In this document: piece by piece, positions 24,675 to 32,623 of the stretch
How positions within the stretch are numbered: position 1 is the stretch's first letter
Layout: each line of letters opens with the position of its first letter
Origin: Bacteroidales bacterium
Lineage (GTDB): Bacteria; Bacteroidota; Bacteroidia; Bacteroidales; P3
DNA length: 39,360 nt
NCBI GenBank assembly: GCA_017439185.1
Contig: JAFRTM010000016.1
Location: 1 to 39,360 of the forward strand
Reading direction: 5' to 3'
The notes under the pieces: model-generated
Database searches by the model: none
Told to the model about the DNA's origin: nothing
Seen by the model: the letters and a program-made list of their open reading frames with translations, nothing else
Position numbers and translations under genes: made by a program

Positions 24675-25660
24675 TTCAGCAGGACTGTCATTCCGGGTCT
24701 CATCCCTTCAATTGTCTCGGTGGGAACCACTTTCACATCGAAACTCTTCACGTCGTATTGGCCGCTCATCTTCGTGGCTCGCCAGGTGGCGTAACTTGCC
24801 ATCGCTTTTATTTGCTTTACTTGGGCTTTGTATCGTTCTTTCCCAAGGGCCGGTATCTCCACCTCTACCTCGGACCCCACTTGCATGCCTTTCAGCAGGT
24901 CTTCCCGTATGCTGAACGTGAACCACACGTCGCCCATATCCAATATGCTCATCACAGGGGAACCGGTCCCTACCAGCTCGCCTCGTTTGGGATAGATGTC
25001 CACCACCTCGCCGTTGCAGGGAGCCAGCAGGTAACGGGAGTCTATGTAGCTTTGTACCTCGGTCACGGCTCCTGTGGCTTGTGCTACCAGCGCTTGCGCT
25101 GCCATTCGGTCTTCGGCTCGCGCTCCTTCGAGGGCCATCTCATATTGCTGGCGGGCTGCACTTGCCGTGGCTACGGCAGCTCGGTATTGGGCCTCTACTT
25201 CGTCGCGTTTCTGCGCCGTCACCACCTGTTTCTCATAAAGCCCCTGCACTCGGTCATACGATTTCTTGGCTATCTCTTCGCCTACTTTCGCCTTCTCCCA
25301 CATGTCTTTGGCGGCTTCCACTTGTTGCTGTCTTGCCCCGTTCTTGGCTTTGCTGCTCTGGGCCGTGGCTGCACTGCGCGCCGCTTTGGCTTGCATCATC
25401 TTGGCATCGACTTCGGGACTCGACACGTAGGCTATCGTGTCGCCTTCTTTTACTCTCGCCCCCTCCTTCACATATATCGTGTCGAGACGTCCGGGAACCT
25501 TGTTCGAGACTCTATATTCCGAGGCACTTACCTCGCCGCTGATCACTTCGGGCTCGGGCTTCAGCGCATAGAGTCCTATCATTGATACTATCACAACCAC
25601 GGCAATCACCGTCCCTAAGCCTATTAGCAGGTTGCGGGTACTTCTGTTCAGTGTTTTCAT
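24671..25660 (-). CDS. HlyD-family periplasmic adaptor
   Basis: A 329-residue membrane fusion protein. An N-terminal membrane anchor (about 11-32) is followed by a biotinyl-lipoyl half (RVSNKVPGRLDTIYVKEGARVKEGD), an alanine-rich alpha-helical hairpin (about 80-205), the second lipoyl half (LLAPCNGEVVDIYPKRGELV) and a beta-barrel (about 235-329). It bridges the inner membrane permeases and the TolC-like outer membrane channel. Overlaps of four bases with both neighbours show tight translational coupling. Confidence 0.9.
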   Translation of the reverse strand: MKTLNRSTRNLLIGLGTVIAVVVIVSMIGLYALKPEPEVISGEVSASEYRVSNKVPGRLDTIYVKEGARVKEGDTIAYVSSPEVDAKMMQAKAARSAATAQSSKAKNGARQQQVEAAKDMWEKAKVGEEIAKKSYDRVQGLYEKQVVTAQKRDEVEAQYRAAVATASAARQQYEMALEGARAEDRMAAQALVAQATGAVTEVQSYIDSRYLLAPCNGEVVDIYPKRGELVGTGSPVMSILDMGDVWFTFSIREDLLKGMQVGSEVEVEIPALGKERYKAQVKQIKAMASYATWRATKMSGQYDVKSFDVKVVPTETIEGMRPGMTVLLK

Positions 25661-27144
25661 AGTCCTGTTACTTGTTTCAGGTATAATTCATCCATTTTTA
25701 TCTCTATCATCGCATCTATCAGGTCGCTCTGGGCCGAGCGCCACGATGTCTGTGCTGCCAGCAGGTCGTTGCTGTTCAACACGCCTGCCTTGAACGACTC
25801 TTCGGCCATCCTCAGCGTCTCTTCGGCGTATGCCGCATTGCTCACCGCCTCTTCCAGTTTCTTTCTTGCCACGTTCAGCTCGTAGCCGAGCTTCTGCACC
25901 TGCAGCGTTATCTTTCCGCGTGCCTCCTCCAGCTCATAACTGGCTATCTTGCGGTTACGCTTGGCTGCCCTTACCGCAAACCACGCACTGGGATCTACCA
26001 ACGGTATATTCGCCACAAGCGACACGCTGAACATCCCTCCCCACTCTTTCTCGAATCCGTTGAACATATTGGGATATCCTATGCCGTAGGAGCCAGCTAC
26101 CACTATGTTGGGCTGCAAGGCCGAGGCGGCCACTCGCACTCCCTCCTTGGCCAGCTGTTCGCTGATTTCAAGCATCTTCAGTTCGCGTCTGCGCTGCAAG
26201 GCCCCGGCTGTGTCTATCGTCGTTTCGCCTACCGTCGCCGAGGTTTCGGGGGTAAGCTCTTCTACGTTGATGTCGCTGTCTAACGGCAATCCGCACAATT
26301 GGCACAGCAACATCTTCGAAAGGGCGAGACCTCCGGTGGCTTTGGTCAGGTTCATCTGTGCCTCGTTATATTTCACTCTCACTTTGGCCACGTCGCCAGG
26401 CGTCGCCATCTCGGCCTCCGACAGGGCCTGAACATTATAGGCAAAACACTCCAGCAGCTCGGCATATTCTTGTGCCAGCTTCTGTTTCTGTTTCAGCGAC
26501 ACCACTCGCCAATAGGCCTCGTCAACTGCCGTTATCACCTTCTCGTTGACTCCGGCTCCTTGCAACTCGGCCAGCTCCTTGGAGAGCTTTGCTGCACGGT
26601 AAGCGGCTATCAGCTTCCCTCCCAGATATATCGGCTGGGTCACCGTCACGGCTCCTCCTGCCACCTTGCTCATATCTACCTCAAGGCCACTGGTGATCTC
26701 TTGCCCTATCTGGTTGAGCTCGGGACCAACACGCCCGTTTTCTGTCACATAGTTGCGGAACCTCTCTTCGGCGGAGGCGTTGTTTATGCCGTACTCGTTG
26801 GCGGCCTGCACCACCGAGTTTACAAACTCGTCCTGCACGGCGTCTCCCATGTGGTTTATCCGCTCTTTCTCGTCGTTGCTCAGCACCTCCACGTTCTTCT
26901 CGTTCCACATAAGCACTCCGTTGGCTGCCACCTTGGGGAAGAACCCGGCCAACGCCATCTTCCTCAGGTCTTCGGCTGCCGCTATGCGTTCGTTGGCCGA
27001 CTTCATGTCGCCGGACGACGTTGTCGCCAGGCTGCGGCATTCCTCCAGTGTCAGCAGCCGTTGCGCCCGCACTCTGCCGCTATAGAGCGAACAAAACGCC
27101 ACTACTGCCATCACTGCCACCTGTATCCCATATCTTCTGGTCAT
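25657..27144 (-). CDS. TolC-family outer membrane efflux protein
   Basis: A 495-residue outer membrane channel with a signal peptide (1-27, cleaved after VRA) and two outer membrane efflux repeats of long helices, including LTLEECRSLA near the N-terminus and AYRAAKLSKELAELQ and ELEEARGKITLQVQKLGYEL later. It is the first gene of the operon TolC-HlyD-permease-permease. The leader carries a 16-bp palindrome on the likely promoter, so the operon is probably repressor-controlled. An Asn/Glu-rich insert after residue 90 (ENGRVGPELN) lengthens the first repeat. Confidence 0.88.
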   Translation of the reverse strand: MTRRYGIQVAVMAVVAFCSLYSGRVRAQRLLTLEECRSLATTSSGDMKSANERIAAAEDLRKMALAGFFPKVAANGVLMWNEKNVEVLSNDEKERINHMGDAVQDEFVNSVVQAANEYGINNASAEERFRNYVTENGRVGPELNQIGQEITSGLEVDMSKVAGGAVTVTQPIYLGGKLIAAYRAAKLSKELAELQGAGVNEKVITAVDEAYWRVVSLKQKQKLAQEYAELLECFAYNVQALSEAEMATPGDVAKVRVKYNEAQMNLTKATGGLALSKMLLCQLCGLPLDSDINVEELTPETSATVGETTIDTAGALQRRRELKMLEISEQLAKEGVRVAASALQPNIVVAGSYGIGYPNMFNGFEKEWGGMFSVSLVANIPLVDPSAWFAVRAAKRNRKIASYELEEARGKITLQVQKLGYELNVARKKLEEAVSNAAYAEETLRMAEESFKAGVLNSNDLLAAQTSWRSAQSDLIDAMIEIKMDELYLKQVTGL

Positions 27145-27214
27145 CTATTTTTGTTCATTAATGTTTCACCAATTACCATTACACAATTTCCGAGCCAGAC
27201 TCTTGGACTTCTGC

Positions 27215-27245
27215 CAAAGTCTGCCATTTTTGTCAGTACTGACAA
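27215..27245 (-). promoter_or_regulatory. probable exporter operon promoter with 16-bp palindromic operator
   Basis: TTGTCAGTACTGACAA (27230-27245) is a perfect 16-bp palindrome. On the minus strand its first TTG can serve as the -33 element, followed after 20 bases by AGACTTTG (complement of 27215-27222), one base off TAnnTTTG. A bound repressor would cover the -33 region. The half-site TGTCAG recurs at 27308-27332. Confidence 0.55.
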
Positions 27246-27307
27246 TGTCGATGAAAAGTCGAATTGAAGTATTAAGTTGATATTAAGGGTAGTGCTACCG
27301 CTTTTGA

Positions 27308-27327
27308 GTTCTGTCACCTGACAGAAC
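27308..27327. repeat. perfect inverted repeat with TGTCA half-sites
   Basis: GTTCTGTCA and TGACAGAAC are 9-bp arms two bases apart, with a further TGTCAG directly to the right. It overlaps the 3' end of the helicase gene (stop at 27314). It could be a second operator for the same regulator as the palindrome at 27230 or a hairpin at the helicase mRNA end. Confidence 0.5.
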
Positions 27328-29218
27328 TGTCAGTCTCTTCCTCTCTCGGCACCTCCACCCAGTCGCCGTTCTCTCTCACATAGTCCATCAGCTTCCCGTA
27401 AAACCGGTGCCGCCCCAGCGTCTCGGAATTCCCCACTATTATCACTTTCATCTTCGCCCGCGTGAGTGCCACGTTCATCCTCCTCAAATCTCTCAGGAAT
27501 CCTATCTGCCCCTCGTCGTTGGCTCTCACCATGCTAATCACTATCACGTCTCGCTCCTGCCCCTGGAAGCCGTCAACGGTGTTCACCGTCACCTGCCGCC
27601 TCAGCTTTCTGAAGAAGTGCTGCATCTTCAGCAGCCGCCTAATCAGCCGCACCTGCCCCCGGTAGGGCGAGATGATGCCGAAGTCTATCTGCTCGTCGGC
27701 GATCTTCGTCGGACCTATCATGTCTATATAGTCTCGCAGCGTGTGTATCAGCAGCCGCGCCTCTTCTATGTTGCTCCGGCTCTGGGTGTGCTGGTTCTGG
27801 CTCTCGCCGCCTTCGAGGTTCTTGGTGTCTATCCACGTCATCGCGCTGTCCAGCGGCGTCACAAGACGCTCTCCCACCAGCTCCGACGCCTCCAGCTTCC
27901 CTCCGTAAAACCACTCTGACGAGAATCCCATGATTGTCCGGTTCATGCGGTATTGCACCCTCAGCAGCCTCACGCACTCGGGCTTCTCTCTCACCACTTT
28001 TTGCATCAATGTCTGATCCAGCCCTCCTCGGGCCGCCGCAGGGCATTTTATCGTGGGCGGCAACTGCTGGTGGTCGCCGCTGAACACCACTCGGTCGCAT
28101 TTCCCTATCGCCACCCAGCAGGCTCCTTCCAGCGCCTGCGCCGCCTCGTCGATGAACAGGGTGCTGAAATGGCGGTGCTCCAGCACTTGGTAGCTGGCCC
28201 CTATCAGCGTGCAGGCCACCACTCTCGCCTGCCCGAACACTTCGTTCTCTATCTTTATCTCCAGCTCCAGCTTCCGCGCGTTCAGCTTCCTCAGGTGTTC
28301 TCGCTTGCTCTCTTTCCCGTTCCCACCTGCCTGCTCTCGCAGAAGCCTCCTGATGCTCCACAGCTCTCCGTAGTCGGGATGGGCGGCATAACGCCGCTCG
28401 TAGCTGCAGTCCAGCATCTCGTCGCTGATCCTAAGCGGATTGCCCACTCTCACCACGCTCACCCCTCGCCTCATCAGCTGCAGGCTGATCCAATCTACTG
28501 CCGCATTGCTCGGCGCACTCACCATCACCTGCTCTTCTCGCTGCAGGGTCTCTATGATGGCCTCCACCAGCGTAGTCGTCTTCCCGGTCCCCGGAGGGCC
28601 GTGAACCACGGCTACCTCTCGCGCTTCCAACACCGTCTGCACTGCCACGGCCTGGCTCTCGTTCAACCACGGAAAACTCACTCTCGGCAAATCCCGGAAT
28701 TCGGGCGCCTGCACTCCCACCAGCGTCTCTCTCAGCCTCACAAAGCCATCGTCGGTCCTCCTCATCGCCTTCCTCAACGCCTCTTCCATCGCCCTGAAAC
28801 TGGTGCTGTCCACCACCAGCTGCACCCCCACAAGCCTGTTCTTAGCAGTCTCTCTTATCGACTGCGCCGCCACACTCCCCACTCTCAGCGCCATCACTCC
28901 ACTCCCCACCTTCTCCACAAAACACTGGTGCGGCATCTCCGTAACCGTGTCGCCCGACGTGTGGAAGAAGGCCACGGGCTTCCCGGGCTCGAAGTCGTTC
29001 TCCAGCTCCTCCTCGCTCGCCTCATAGCGTATCGTCAGCACCAGGTGGTCGAGCGCGTCCCGCTCCAGTCCTCCCACCTCCACGGGATACAGACAGCCGG
29101 CGTCGTGTGTCCTCCCGCTCAGCCCTCCCTCCAGCTTCCGCTGGTATTCCTGACGCTCATACTCATACTCCATCTGCAACAACTCCTGCTGCCGCTGCAA
29201 CGCCGCTATCGATTTCAT
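27314..29218 (-). CDS. SF1 Upf1-like DNA/RNA helicase
   Basis: A 634-residue superfamily 1 helicase resembling the Upf1/IGHMBP2/SMUBP-2 group. An N-terminal region with an early coiled coil (about 5-30) and a beta-barrel-like domain (40-130) is followed by Q-motif LNESQAVAV, Walker A GPPGTGKTTT (207-216), the DEAA Walker B (IDEAAQALEGACW, 357-369), SGDHQQLPPT, and motifs V and VI (VDGFQGQERDVIVISMVR, MNVALTRAK). All ATPase motifs look intact, so it should be active in nucleic acid remodelling. It is preceded, in the same direction, by two lipoprotein genes, but a functional link is not evident. Confidence 0.88.
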   Translation of the reverse strand: MKSIAALQRQQELLQMEYEYERQEYQRKLEGGLSGRTHDAGCLYPVEVGGLERDALDHLVLTIRYEASEEELENDFEPGKPVAFFHTSGDTVTEMPHQCFVEKVGSGVMALRVGSVAAQSIRETAKNRLVGVQLVVDSTSFRAMEEALRKAMRRTDDGFVRLRETLVGVQAPEFRDLPRVSFPWLNESQAVAVQTVLEAREVAVVHGPPGTGKTTTLVEAIIETLQREEQVMVSAPSNAAVDWISLQLMRRGVSVVRVGNPLRISDEMLDCSYERRYAAHPDYGELWSIRRLLREQAGGNGKESKREHLRKLNARKLELEIKIENEVFGQARVVACTLIGASYQVLEHRHFSTLFIDEAAQALEGACWVAIGKCDRVVFSGDHQQLPPTIKCPAAARGGLDQTLMQKVVREKPECVRLLRVQYRMNRTIMGFSSEWFYGGKLEASELVGERLVTPLDSAMTWIDTKNLEGGESQNQHTQSRSNIEEARLLIHTLRDYIDMIGPTKIADEQIDFGIISPYRGQVRLIRRLLKMQHFFRKLRRQVTVNTVDGFQGQERDVIVISMVRANDEGQIGFLRDLRRMNVALTRAKMKVIIVGNSETLGRHRFYGKLMDYVRENGDWVEVPREEETDSSVR

Positions 29219-29254
29219 TTCGTCACGCTCCCTTCCCTAATGATAGTCCTTTGC

Positions 29255-29683
29255 TTATCTCTCCTCCAGCTCCGTATCCACCGTCAGGTGATACACATAA
29301 TTCGAGTCCACCGTGGCATCATCCGGCTTCACTGCCACCGCCTTGTCCTTGTAAGCTCCGTGCTCCGCTCCGTCTGTGTCGCTGAAAAACAAACTGTCTC
29401 CATCCACCGCTATCTCCCTCACCACATATCTCCCCTCCGCATCTGTCCTTCCCTCGGCTCCGCCAAACCTCACCTGGATTCCCTCAACTCCCTCGCCTCT
29501 CGCATTCGTCACCTTCCCGTCCACTCTGAAATCATACGCCGGACACCCGTACATCGGCACTATATTATTGCATCCTTCCGGACACCCGTACATCTTCTCG
29601 CAACTCCCCAGCAGGTTCACCCCCAACACCGCCGCCAGCAGCAGCAACACCCGGTTCTGAAACTTCAAATACTTGGCCGCCAT
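29255..29683 (-). CDS. rSAM-associated putative lipoprotein
   Basis: A 142-residue lipoprotein with a lipobox ending at Cys28 (LLGSC). It is followed by two MYGCP motifs (31-35 and 44-48) and a carboxypeptidase-regulatory-like fold (DFRVDGKVTNARGEGVEGIQV, then TDAEGRYVV). This matches the Bacteroidota lipoprotein family paired with a dedicated radical SAM enzyme, whose members carry a conserved Tyr-Gly-x-Pro stretch just after the anchor and the same KVT...GVEGIQV plan. No radical SAM gene (CxxxCxxC) is found in this window. The duplicated motif with Cys in the variable place is notable. It lies 10 bases after another lipoprotein gene. Confidence 0.65.
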   Translation of the reverse strand: MAAKYLKFQNRVLLLLAAVLGVNLLGSCEKMYGCPEGCNNIVPMYGCPAYDFRVDGKVTNARGEGVEGIQVRFGGAEGRTDAEGRYVVREIAVDGDSLFFSDTDGAEHGAYKDKAVAVKPDDATVDSNYVYHLTVDTELEER

Positions 29684-29693
29684 AACTCTCCTC

Positions 29694-30107
29694 CTATTGG
29701 TGCGTGATGTGCACTATTCGGCTCGGATCCTCTATATGACAGTTGAAATAGCACGTCTCCTTTCCGTTGTTGAACGTGTGCTCATACTGCCCCGTGCCGC
29801 CGTCCGTAAAGTCATAAATCCTTCCGCTCTCCACATCTGCCACCACATACCTCGTACCCTTCGTAAGCCTCTTGCTGTAAACCCTGTAGTTATGGTACTG
29901 GCCCCACGACCGCCCGTTATTCGTCTGATAATAAACCGTCACAGGCTTATAATACGTCCACTCGTCAAGGTCCACCTTCGGCTGCGGCTCATACTTCGAC
30001 TTCTTCTTCTGCGCCACAGGCTCGTCCGACGCACAGCCCGCAACCATACCGCCCAACACAGCCACCACTGCGGCCATTACAAAGATACGGAATAATTCTT
30101 TCTTCAT
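29694..30107 (-). CDS. small lipoprotein, unrecognised
   Basis: A 137-residue lipoprotein with signal peptide and lipobox (MVAGC, Cys25), a short Lys-rich linker (QKKKSKYEP) and a tyrosine-rich, beta-type domain (WTYYKPVTVYYQTNNGR, YEHTFNNGKETCYFNCHIEDP). No family is recognised. It is the first gene of a three-gene minus-strand unit with a clear promoter at 30250 and a repeated leader. Its position just ahead of the rSAM-type lipoprotein suggests that both reach the envelope together. Confidence 0.65.
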   Translation of the reverse strand: MKKELFRIFVMAAVVAVLGGMVAGCASDEPVAQKKKSKYEPQPKVDLDEWTYYKPVTVYYQTNNGRSWGQYHNYRVYSKRLTKGTRYVVADVESGRIYDFTDGGTGQYEHTFNNGKETCYFNCHIEDPSRIVHITHQ

Positions 30108-30157
30108 ATTTCCTTTATTATTGTTTCACCATTTCCTCCCCTCACATCCGGGACAAC

Positions 30158-30201
30158 CACCCCCTCAACATCATACCGTCACCCCCTCATTGCCATACCG
30201 T
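30158..30201 (-). repeat. 22-bp tandem repeat in lipoprotein leader
   Basis: Two head-to-tail 22-base copies (30158-30179 and 30180-30201) share 18 of 22 positions; the four differences are adjacent (positions 11-14). They fall inside the long leader (about 135 bases) of the minus-strand lipoprotein transcript. Confidence 0.75.
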
Positions 30202-30249
30202 CTATGATAATCAGCCACTTAGTCCCTTTGCCCCTCCGCAATTTTTTTG

Positions 30250-30280
30250 CAAATATACAAAAATATTTTATTCCAGCAAC
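30250..30280 (-). promoter_or_regulatory. promoter of the lipoprotein-helicase unit
   Basis: On the minus strand GTTG (complement of 30277-30280), a 19-base spacer and TATATTTG (complement of 30250-30257) fit the Bacteroidota consensus. Transcription would start near 30243, leaving an unusually long leader before the ATG at 30107. Confidence 0.7.
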
Positions 30281-30435
30281 AATCCCCAATAAATTTAACA
30301 CCTTAATATATAATATCCCCCCCCAACACTCCCCCTATAAACTCTATCGATTCTATAAACTCTATAATTTCTATAGCCCATATAGTTGCCTCCCTCCATA
30401 CAATAAATTTCCCTTTTCGGCGTTACTATTGAGTG

Positions 30436-30443
30436 TACCTTTG
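30436..30443 (+). promoter_or_regulatory. -7 box of the WG-repeat gene
   Basis: TACCTTTG matches TAnnTTTG and lies 30 bases before the ATG. No clean TTTG is found 19-20 bases upstream, so the promoter is only partly supported. Confidence 0.5.
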
Positions 30444-30473
30444 TGACGCCCGATACATTATATATAAAGGTAT

Positions 30474-31667
30474 ATGAAAAAGACGAACCTCATACTCTCG
30501 CTCCTCGCCGCCTTGGCTCTTTCTCTATCTTCCTCTGCACAAGGCTATTGGGGCCTTGTCGGCACCGACGGTGAGTGGCTCATTGACCCCATCTACGACT
30601 TCGCCTCCGACTTCCACGAAGGCCTCGCCTCTGTCGTCCTCCACGAGAAATACGGCTTCGTCAACGAGCAGGGCGAACTCGTCATCCCCGCCACCTATAC
30701 CGGCTCGGGCTCCTTCTCCGACGGCCGCGCACGTGTCCTCGTCGGCAACTGGGAGAACCCCAAGCTCGGCTACATCGACCACTCGGGCAAACTCGTCATC
30801 CCCGCCATCTACGACGACGGCTGGGATTTCGAAAACGGCATGGCTCGTGTCTCCCTCGACTCCCTGTGGGGCCTCATCGACCGCGAAGGCAACGTCATCG
30901 TGGACATCAAATACGACGAGATGGGATTCTTCACCGAAGGCATGGCCCGTGTGCGTCTCGGTGACTGGGACAACGGCCGTTGGGGCTTCGTCAACGGCGA
31001 AGGCAATCTCGTCATTCCGGCTACCCTCGAACTCGCCGGCGACTTCAGCGAAGGCCTCGCCCCGGCCAAGAAGGACGGCCGCTGGGGCTTCATCGACCCC
31101 TCCGGCAAATGGGTCGTCTCGCCTCAATACTCCTACGCCGATGGTTTCCACGACGGCATCGCACGCGTCAATATCGGCGGCTCTGCCTATATGTTCTCCA
31201 CCGAGAACGGCAAATGGGGCTTCATCGACAAGACTGGCAAAATGATCATCGAGCCCATTTACGACATCGCCTTCGATTTCTCCGAAGGCCTCGCTGCCGC
31301 TTCTCTCAACGGCAAGTGGGGCTTCATCGACCCCTCCGGCAAATGGGTTATCTCTCCTAAGTGGGCCTTCGTCGGCGACTTCCACGAGGGTCTCGCCAGT
31401 GTCAACGTGGGCGGCTCTCCCGACGAGTACGGAACCGTCGAGGGCGGCCTCTGGGGCTTCATCGACAAAGGCGGCAAGCTGGTAATCCCCACCATCTACG
31501 AATGGACTGTCGATTTCTGCAACGGCGCAGCCAAGGTCAAGAAGGGCGAATACTGGGGCTTCATCACCCGCAAAGGCGAGTGGCTCGTCAAACCACTCTA
31601 CGAAGACCTTCAGGAACGTATGGACGCCTCCAACGGCAATGTCTGGGCCAAGGAACCGCTCTACTAA
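30474..31667 (+). CDS. secreted WG-repeat protein
   Basis: A 397-residue protein with a signal peptide (1-22, cleaved after SSAQ) followed by ten WG repeats of about 35-40 residues covering the rest. Each repeat follows the pattern WGFID..GK.VI.P.Y....F.EG.A.V. Examples are KWGFIDKTGKMIIEP and RWGFIDPSGKWVVSP. WG repeats are thought to form a beta-propeller-like or solenoid scaffold for binding; no enzyme activity is known. It has no sorting domain or lipobox, so it is likely periplasmic. Strong C-ending codon bias leaves a long open frame on the other strand, which I do not consider real. Confidence 0.9.
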   Translation: MKKTNLILSLLAALALSLSSSAQGYWGLVGTDGEWLIDPIYDFASDFHEGLASVVLHEKYGFVNEQGELVIPATYTGSGSFSDGRARVLVGNWENPKLGYIDHSGKLVIPAIYDDGWDFENGMARVSLDSLWGLIDREGNVIVDIKYDEMGFFTEGMARVRLGDWDNGRWGFVNGEGNLVIPATLELAGDFSEGLAPAKKDGRWGFIDPSGKWVVSPQYSYADGFHDGIARVNIGGSAYMFSTENGKWGFIDKTGKMIIEPIYDIAFDFSEGLAAASLNGKWGFIDPSGKWVISPKWAFVGDFHEGLASVNVGGSPDEYGTVEGGLWGFIDKGGKLVIPTIYEWTVDFCNGAAKVKKGEYWGFITRKGEWLVKPLYEDLQERMDASNGNVWAKEPLY

Positions 31668-31724
31668 AAACGCTCTGAGTGTGAGCCTTTTGATGGCTCT
31701 CCGAAAAATATTTTCTCTCAAAAG

Positions 31725-31756
31725 TTTGGTTCTTACAAAAAAAGTGCGTAAATTTG
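31725..31756 (+). promoter_or_regulatory. promoter of the hydrogenase sensor module
   Basis: TTTG (31725-31728), a 20-base spacer and TAAATTTG (31749-31756) fit the Bacteroidota consensus. The first gene starts at 31834, giving a leader of about 70 bases. Confidence 0.7.
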
Positions 31757-31833
31757 CAATGGCTAAAAGTGGGTATCTATTTACCTCTCTTTGGCCGTTA
31801 ACTGAATAATTATCATAAAGATATATAAAAATT

Positions 31834-32175
31834 ATGACACTGAAAGAAATCGCAGAAATGCTCAACGCCGAAGTCTGCGTCGGCGAAGAAAGGCTCTCCG
31901 AGGAGGTCTCCACGGCCTTCGCCAGCGACTTGATGAGCGATGTGCTGACTCTTAAGGACACCCCCATCCTGGTCACCGGCCTCTGCAACGTCCAGACCAT
32001 CAGAACCTGCGACATGGCAGGCCTCGACGTGGTCATCATTGTGCGCAACAAGAAACCCTCCGAGGAAATGCTCGAACTGGCCGAGGAAAACGATATGATG
32101 GTGATGGCCTCACCTTTCTCGCTCTTCAAAGCCTGTGGCATCCTCTATGCCGCCGGAATGAAACCGCTTTACTAA
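31834..32175 (+). CDS. DRTGG-domain protein (first)
   Basis: A 113-residue stand-alone DRTGG-type domain: MTLKEIAEMLNAEVCVG, then SDLMSDVLT (the motif that aligns with the second copy's SDLLSDVMG), then the alternating sheet/helix core ending in SLFKACGILYAAG. DRTGG domains occur next to CBS domains and in HPr kinase-like proteins and may bind a ligand. Here the gene opens a cluster found beside [FeFe]-hydrogenases. It ends 15 bases before the anti-sigma-type ATPase gene. The second DRTGG gene at 34025 is a divergent paralogue. Role in the sensor module is inferred. Confidence 0.8.
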   Translation: MTLKEIAEMLNAEVCVGEERLSEEVSTAFASDLMSDVLTLKDTPILVTGLCNVQTIRTCDMAGLDVVIIVRNKKPSEEMLELAEENDMMVMASPFSLFKACGILYAAGMKPLY

Positions 32176-32190
32176 GAAAGGAGACTCAAA

Positions 32191-32604
32191 ATGCATCAGG
32201 AATATACTGTAATTGAAGGCGACTTCGTCAACGCTGGCAAGGCTTCGAGCTCGGTCAAGAAGACTCTCAAGCAGCTTAACGTCTCGCCACAGATTGTTAA
32301 ACGGGTGGTGGTGGCTCTCTACGAGGCTGAGGTCAACGCCATAGCTCACGCCTACGGCGGAACGGTGAGCGTGGACATCGAGGCCGACAAGATCACTATG
32401 GTCGTGGCCGACAAGGGCCCCGGCATTCCCGACATCGCTCTCGCCATGCAGGAAGGCTACTCCACCGCTCGCCCGGAGGTCCGCGACATGGGCTTCGGCG
32501 CCGGCATGGGCCTCCCTAATATGCAAAAGAACGTGGACAAGCTGAACGTCACCTCGGAAGTGGGCGTCGGCACCACCGTGGAAATGGAAGTGAATTTCGC
32601 TTAA
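32191..32604 (+). CDS. anti-sigma-type GHKL ATPase (RsbW/RsbT-like)
   Basis: A 137-residue serine/threonine kinase-like ATPase of the anti-sigma regulatory group. It shows an N box (EAEVNAIAHAYGG, about 45-57), a G1 box (DKGPGIPD, 74-81) and a G2 box (GFGAGMGLPNM, 101-111) ahead of GVGTTVEMEV. All nucleotide-binding motifs are intact. It has no sensor domain, so it probably receives its signal from a partner, here most likely the HydS-like protein encoded 19 bases downstream. It could phosphorylate an antagonist protein or act on a sigma factor; the target is not encoded nearby. Confidence 0.85.
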   Translation: MHQEYTVIEGDFVNAGKASSSVKKTLKQLNVSPQIVKRVVVALYEAEVNAIAHAYGGTVSVDIEADKITMVVADKGPGIPDIALAMQEGYSTARPEVRDMGFGAGMGLPNMQKNVDKLNVTSEVGVGTTVEMEVNFA

Positions 32605-32623
32605 CTTTAAGGAAACGGACATT

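Larger units (their letters stand above)
30108..30473. other. intergenic region with repeats and divergent promoters
   Basis: No gene is seen in these 366 bases. The region holds the promoter of the minus-strand lipoprotein unit (30250-30280), a 22-bp tandem repeat in its leader (30158-30201), a run of eight C (30317-30324), a 12-bp direct repeat TATAAACTCTAT at 30336-30347 and 30354-30365, and the promoter of the WG-repeat gene (-7 box at 30436). Confidence 0.6.

Noticed and set aside
30317-30365. Phase-variable promoter from the C8 run and TATAAACTCTAT repeats
   Set aside because: The C run and repeats lie outside both promoters' spacers, and one sequence cannot show length variation.
30525-32141. 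538-codon open frame antisense to the WG-repeat gene
   Set aside because: Low-complexity Glu/Val/Asp/Gly-rich translation mirroring the C-ending codons of the real gene. It also overlaps the promoter of the hydrogenase sensor module.
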